Source of the DNA: Brassica napus
Taxonomy: Eukaryota; Streptophyta; Magnoliopsida; Brassicales; Brassicaceae
Length of the DNA stretch: 64,000 bases
Assembly: GCF_020379485.1 (NCBI RefSeq)
Contig: NC_063445.1
Coordinates: 51,299,422 to 51,363,421 of the forward strand
Reading direction: 5' to 3'
Positions within the stretch are counted from its first letter, which is position 1; every line of letters starts with the position of its first letter. Positions 59,566 to 64,000 of this stretch are shown here, in pieces. The position numbers were made by a program, and so were the translations under genes. The notes under the pieces were generated by a model. The model did no database searches. It had not been told where the DNA came from and saw nothing but the letters and a program-made list of their open reading frames with translations.

Positions 59566-60011
59566 TGAAGTTAAACTTGATTTTGGGCTATGCTTAATTA
59601 TGGGCCAATAAACTCTTATTGGACTAAACCCAAAATTAAGCTCAAGTTCTAGAATTATCATCACTTCCTCAAGAAGAAAAAATCTAGATATTGTATTAGA
59701 AAAATCTAGAGAATAAGAAAATATCTAGGAAGTAAGGAGGTGATGGTGGAATAATCTAGATTTTTGTAAGATAGTTTAGGAGGCTATAAATACCTCATCA
59801 TCCTTTCATTTGTAATAACACAAGAAGTTGAACAAGTAAAGTATAAGAAAGTTTTCTTAAAGAAAGAGTGTTCTACTCAAAGTTCTCTAAATCTCTTTGA
59901 GAGTTCTTCCATATTATTCTTCATACTTGGAAGTTTTCTTGTTTCTTTCGGGTTCTCGGGTATTACGGTCTTGGGCTAGTGTTAAGCACTATCAAGGATG
60001 GCTTCTTTACA
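59566..60011 (+). repeat. 5' LTR of second copia element
   Basis: TG...CA ends; the right boundary is set by the adjacent primer-binding site. The partner LTR is outside the window, so the left boundary is inferred. Confidence 0.65.
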
Positions 60012-60083
60012 TGGTATAAGAGCTATTCTAATCTTGTGCTCATCAAGATCGGTTTTTAAAGAGAGCTCGGGTCTATTCTAAGT

Positions 60084-60926
60084 ATGGAATCAACGGGTCG
60101 TGTTGTTGGATTGGGAATGGAAATCCTAAACCAATCTAACTATCGGTTATGGAAGTCATGCATGGAGTCATACCTGGTGAGTGAGGACTTATGGGATGTC
60201 GTCGGTGGTAACAACACAACACCACCAAGGGGAAATGCTGCAACCCCGGAAGCGACAAAGGAGTGGACACGGAAGAATGCCAAGGCAGAGTTTGCTTTGA
60301 AGAGGTCCATATCTTCAAGCATATTTGAGCATGTCTCAAGGTGTACATACGCTAGTTCCATTTGGAAAGCTTTAGATCAATTGTTCAACAAGAAGAATGA
60401 GGCTAAGCTACAATTATTAGAGAATGATCTTGCGAATGCGAAGCAGGGGGAGTCTTCAATCTCAGAGTTTTTCATTAAGGTAAAGAACCTATGCTCTGAG
60501 ATTAATACTCTAAATCCAGAGGAGTCAATTTCTGAAGCACGGTTGAAGCGGTCTATTATTCGAGGTCTACGGCCCGAGTGTACGCCATTTGTGACTTCAG
60601 TTCAAGGATGGGCTACACAGCCTTCCTTGAAAGAGTTTGAAAATTTGCTAGCTTCGCAAGAGTCATTAGCCTTGCAAATGTCAGGAGTCAAAATCAATGA
60701 TGACTCGGGAAGCGCCTTTGTAGCTCGGAGATAACAAAGCTTCAAGGCGAAAAACAAAGATGGAGGTTCAAGACACAATGATGGAAGTGAAAGATCTTCT
60801 ATGGATAAGAAAAAGTTCAAGTGCTACCGGTGTGGAAAGCTTGGGCATTTCAAAAGAGACTGTCGAGTCAAGTTGAAGGAAATAAATATGGTGAAGTCAA
60901 AAAGTCATACGGAAGACGAAGAATGA
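60084..60926 (+). pseudogene. copia gag with in-frame stops
   Basis: Begins MESTGRVVGLGMEILNQSNY with the gag domain (YRLWKSCMESYLVSEDLWDV). An in-frame TAA at 60732-60734 follows ARR. After it the same frame continues through an intact zinc knuckle (CYRCGKLGHFKRDC) to a second stop (TGA, 60924-60926). Both stops are in the frame shared with pol. Confidence 0.88.
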
Positions 60927-60941
60927 GGGAAATGTTTCACG

Positions 60942-63900
60942 GTGGAGGCTACACATCCAGGTACACCCACAACTAAGAACTTGAGAAATGATTGGATTGT
61001 AGACTCGGGTTGTAGCCATCATATTACTGGAGATGAGAAGTTATTTTTTAGTCTTCAACGTCATGACGGGAAAGAAGCCATTATTACCGATGATAATTCA
61101 ATCCATCGAGTTGAGAAGGAAGAGACTGTTGTCATTAAAGGAGATGATGAAGAACCGATCACCCTCAAGAATGTGTACCATGCCCCTGGAGTAAAGAAGA
61201 ATCTTCTTTCGGTAGTGAATGCGGTCGACTCAGGTAACTATGTTCTATTTGGCCCAAGAGACGTTAAGCTCTTAAGGAATATTAAAGAATTAAAGGCGGA
61301 TGTTGTTCACACTGGAGCACGCGTCAAAGATTTATATGTTTTATCGGCCTCACACGCCTATGTGGAGAAGATGAGTACGAATGACAATGCTTCCATCTGG
61401 CATGCTAGACTTGGCCATATAAATATGACCAAGCTTAAGGTCATGGTGAATAAAGATTTGGTTCATGGGCTTCCAAAATTGAAGATTCAAGATGGAGGAA
61501 AAATTTGTGAAGGTTGTCAATATGGAAAGTCACATAGACTTCCATTTGATCATTCAACCTCAAGGTGCAGCGGTCCATTGGAGAAGGTCCATAGTGATTT
61601 GATGGGTCCAACAAGAACATCCTCCTATTCCGGGTTTCGCTACATGTTGTTGTTCGTAGATGATTTTTCACGGTACACTTGGGTATACTTTGTGAAGGAA
61701 AAATCAGAAGTATTTCAAAGATTTCAAGAATTCAAGGTTACCGTGGAAGGAGAGTTTGGTCGAAAGCTAAAGACTCAAAGAACAGATAATGGAGGAGAAT
61801 TTATGTCAGAGGAGTTCCTCTCTTTTTGCCGAAAGAATGGTATTAAGAGAGAATATACATGCCCGTATACACCTCAACAAAATGGAGTAGCAGAAAGAAA
61901 GATTAGACATCTAACCGAGACGTGCAGAAGCTGGCTACATGACAAGAATTTGCCTAAGGCTTTATGGGCAGAAGGCATGAGATGTGCAGCTTATGTCATC
62001 AACCGTATGCCACTCAGTCCAAACAACATGAAGTCTCCTTACTAGATGATTCACGGGAAGAAGCCAATGGTGAAGCATCTCAGAATATTTGGATCAGTCT
62101 GTTACATCCATGTGTTCGATTCTCAAAGAACAAAGTTGGAAGCAAAGGCAAGGAAGTGTATCTTTGTCAACAACGGAAGGGCTGGAGGTGTATGGATCCA
62201 GAGACACATAAATACACAGTGTCTCGTGATGTTGTCTTTGACGAAGTTTCATCCTACTATGGACCACATCAAGTCTTAGATGAGCAAGATGGTTCAGGTT
62301 CCTCTGAGACTAATGAACAAATTATTCAAGTTCCAAGTGATAATGAAAGCGTTGAAAAGGAGACTCAAGGTGAAAGGGGGAGCGTTGACCAAGATGAAGA
62401 AGAAGAGCATGATCATGGTTCTGTCGCCAATCAACGACCAAAAAGGAACATTGTCAAACCCGCTCGGTTTAGAGATGAAAGATTCGTCACCACTTACTCT
62501 TGTTACTTTGCAGCTCCTCTAGATGAAGATGAGCCACCATCTTATGAAGAAGCAAAAGGAGTTGAGGAGTGGGTGACCGCAATGAAGGAGGAGATTGATG
62601 CTCTCATGAAAAATAAAACATTGGATTTGGTTCCGAAACCAAAGGATGCTAAACCTGTTTCTTGTAAATGGGTGTATCGACTAAAGATAAAGGCGGATGG
62701 GAGAATTGATAGATACAAAGCAAGGTTGGTTTCTCGAGGATTCTCTCAGAAGTACGGAGAAGATTATGATGAGACCTTCAGTCCAGTAGCAAAGATGACT
62801 ACGGCACGCTCACTCTTATCACTAGCTGCAAGCTTTAGAAGGAAATTATGGCAGTTAGATGTGAAGAATGCTTTTCTCTATGGTGAGCTTTTTTATGGAG
62901 CAACCACCTGGTTTTGAGTCACAAGAGTATCCTAACCATGTGTGCAAGCTAACGAAAGCCTTGTATGGATTAAAACAAGCTCCACGAGCTTGGTATGGAA
63001 AGCTTGCTCAATTTCTTCAGTTTTGCGGGTATATGGCATCAAGTGCTGATCCAAGCCTATTCTTCAAGAGAAGTGTAAGAGTTCATGTAGTAGTTCTCCT
63101 CTACGTGGATGATATGATCATTACTGGAAATGACAATGCTGAAATTGCTCGTCTACAAGAGGATATGTCGGTGAGGTTTGAGATGAAAGTTAGGCGAGCT
63201 GAATCACTTTCTTGGTCTATAGGTCGAGAGGGTAAAGGATGAAATATTCATCGGCCAACAAGGTTATGCAAAAAGGATTGTTGACAGGTTTGGAGTACAC
63301 CAAGGAAAGGTACGTTCTACTCCACTGGATACTAACATAAGGCTCAAACGCGATGAAGGATCCTTGTTAGCCAATCCTCGACCTTATCGCTCTCTTGTTG
63401 GAAGTCTTCTATACTTAACCATTACAAGACCAGATATTGCTTTTGCGGTTGGTCTTGTAAGCCGGTTTATGCAGGAACCAAGGAAGCCACATCTAGAAGC
63501 GGCAAAGAAGATATTAAAGTATGTGAAGACAACTCTTGGCATGGGACTGATGTACAAGTATAATGGCAAGGTTTCTATTCATGGTTTCACAGATGCTGAC
63601 TTTGGTGGAGATTTAGATGATCGAAAATCAACTTTGGGTTTTGTGTTCTTGTGTGGAGACACAAGCATCTCATGGTGCAGCAAGAAACAAGCAACGGTGT
63701 CTTTGTCTACTACCGAAGCAGAGTATAAAGCTTCAACACTCGAAGCCCAAGAATGTATATGGCTTCGAAGACTCCTTGAAGACTTGTTTGAGCCAATAAA
63801 TAAATTGGTTACCATCTATGGAGATAATCAAAGTGCCATCAAGCTGGCCAATAATCCAGTGTTCCATGGAAGGACGTGCACATTGAATTGGAACATCATT

Positions 63901-64000
63901 TCATAAGAGAGAAGGTGCTTGATGGAACAATTGAAGCATTGGAGGTTCGAAGCGAGGACAACATTGCTGACATCTTCACCAAGTCGTTACCTAAAGGTCA
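60942..64000 (+). pseudogene. copia pol (protease, integrase, RT, RNase H), frameshifted
   Basis: The protease motif WIVDSGCSHH is intact. The integrase has CEGCQYGK, D in HSDLMGP, D in TDNGGEF and E in GVAERKIRH. A TAG stop follows NNMKSPY (62043-62045); the frame shifts near 62180. At 62880-62900 part of the RT is lost ([12 protein letters not shown]), then [20 protein letters not shown] and YVDDMIITG follow in another frame. Further shifts lie near 63200-63240 and 63885. RNase H reads TDADFGGDLDDRKSTLGFVF, STTEAEY and YGDNQSAIKLA. At least five lesions; inactive. Confidence 0.9.

Larger units (their letters stand above)
59566..64000 (+). mobile_element. Ty1/copia LTR retrotransposon, degenerate, truncated by window edge
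   Basis: 5' LTR 59566-60011 (TGAAGTTAAAC...CTTTACA), primer-binding site TGGTATAAGAGCT at 60012-60024, then gag and pol on the plus strand to the window end. RNase H ends near 63990, so the 3' LTR should lie just beyond. Several stops and frameshifts show it is old and inactive. It is a different copia lineage from the 9225-14889 element. Confidence 0.9.

Overview
The window reads as nuclear DNA of a flowering plant of the mustard family (Brassicaceae; Brassica/Raphanus-like by inference). Genes have many short exons and GT-AG introns. The recognisable proteins are typical plant proteins: plastid IF-3, a GPI-anchored arabinogalactan protein, 20S proteasome beta-7 (PBB1/PBB2 type), eIF3i and SAGA factor SGF29. 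Most of the rest is transposable-element DNA. No virus, plasmid, operon, CRISPR or rRNA signal was seen, and no tRNA gene was recognised by eye. From memory, a NET-only gene, PBB1 and SGF29A lie close together on Arabidopsis chromosome 3, with a paralogous set on chromosome 5. That would make 7.2-27.3 kb an ancestral gene block swollen by transposons.

Layout. 0-0.6 kb: plastid IF-3, cut by the window edge, with a probable frameshift in the transit-peptide exon. 1.2-2.8 kb: PIF/Harbinger-type Pack element with an allantoinase fragment. 3.1-3.8 kb: arabinogalactan protein. 4.1-5.9 kb: deleted Harbinger. 6.2-7.1 kb: possible hAT MITE. 7.7-8.8 kb: six-exon NET-domain gene. 9.2-14.9 kb: complete but coding-defective Ty1/copia element with LTRs and target-site duplication. 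15.3-17.1 kb: proteasome beta-7. 18.1-20.0 kb: eIF3i with a GC-AG intron. 20.4-24.9 kb: full-length but dead Harbinger with both ORFs. 25.3-27.2 kb: SGF29, nine exons including a 14-nt one.

From 27.6 kb on the window is a mosaic. Two abutting Helitron-like elements occupy 27.6-35.9 kb and contain LINE pieces. At 37.7-41.3 kb there is a tandem duplication around a small Cys-rich secreted peptide gene. A Helitron at 41.7-44.4 kb (minus strand) encloses an eight-exon gene that has a single-base frameshift. Phosphofructokinase and RGLG/copine gene wreckage fills 44.5-48.6 kb. A second, broken SGF29 copy (49.1-56.8 kb) is split by a ~5 kb Helitron carrying a multi-exon isochorismate synthase fragment. 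Just upstream of it is a Mutator-like element encoding a DUF1985 protein. A second degenerate copia element runs off the right edge.

The functional genes (NET protein, proteasome subunit, eIF3i, SGF29, AGP, Cys-rich peptide) are independent transcription units. The notable biology is gene capture and shuffling by three transposon types (PIF/Harbinger, Helitron, Mutator-like) within one 64-kb interval. Coordinates of exons come from reading frame, splice-site and phase agreement; element ends come from termini plus target-site signatures read by eye.
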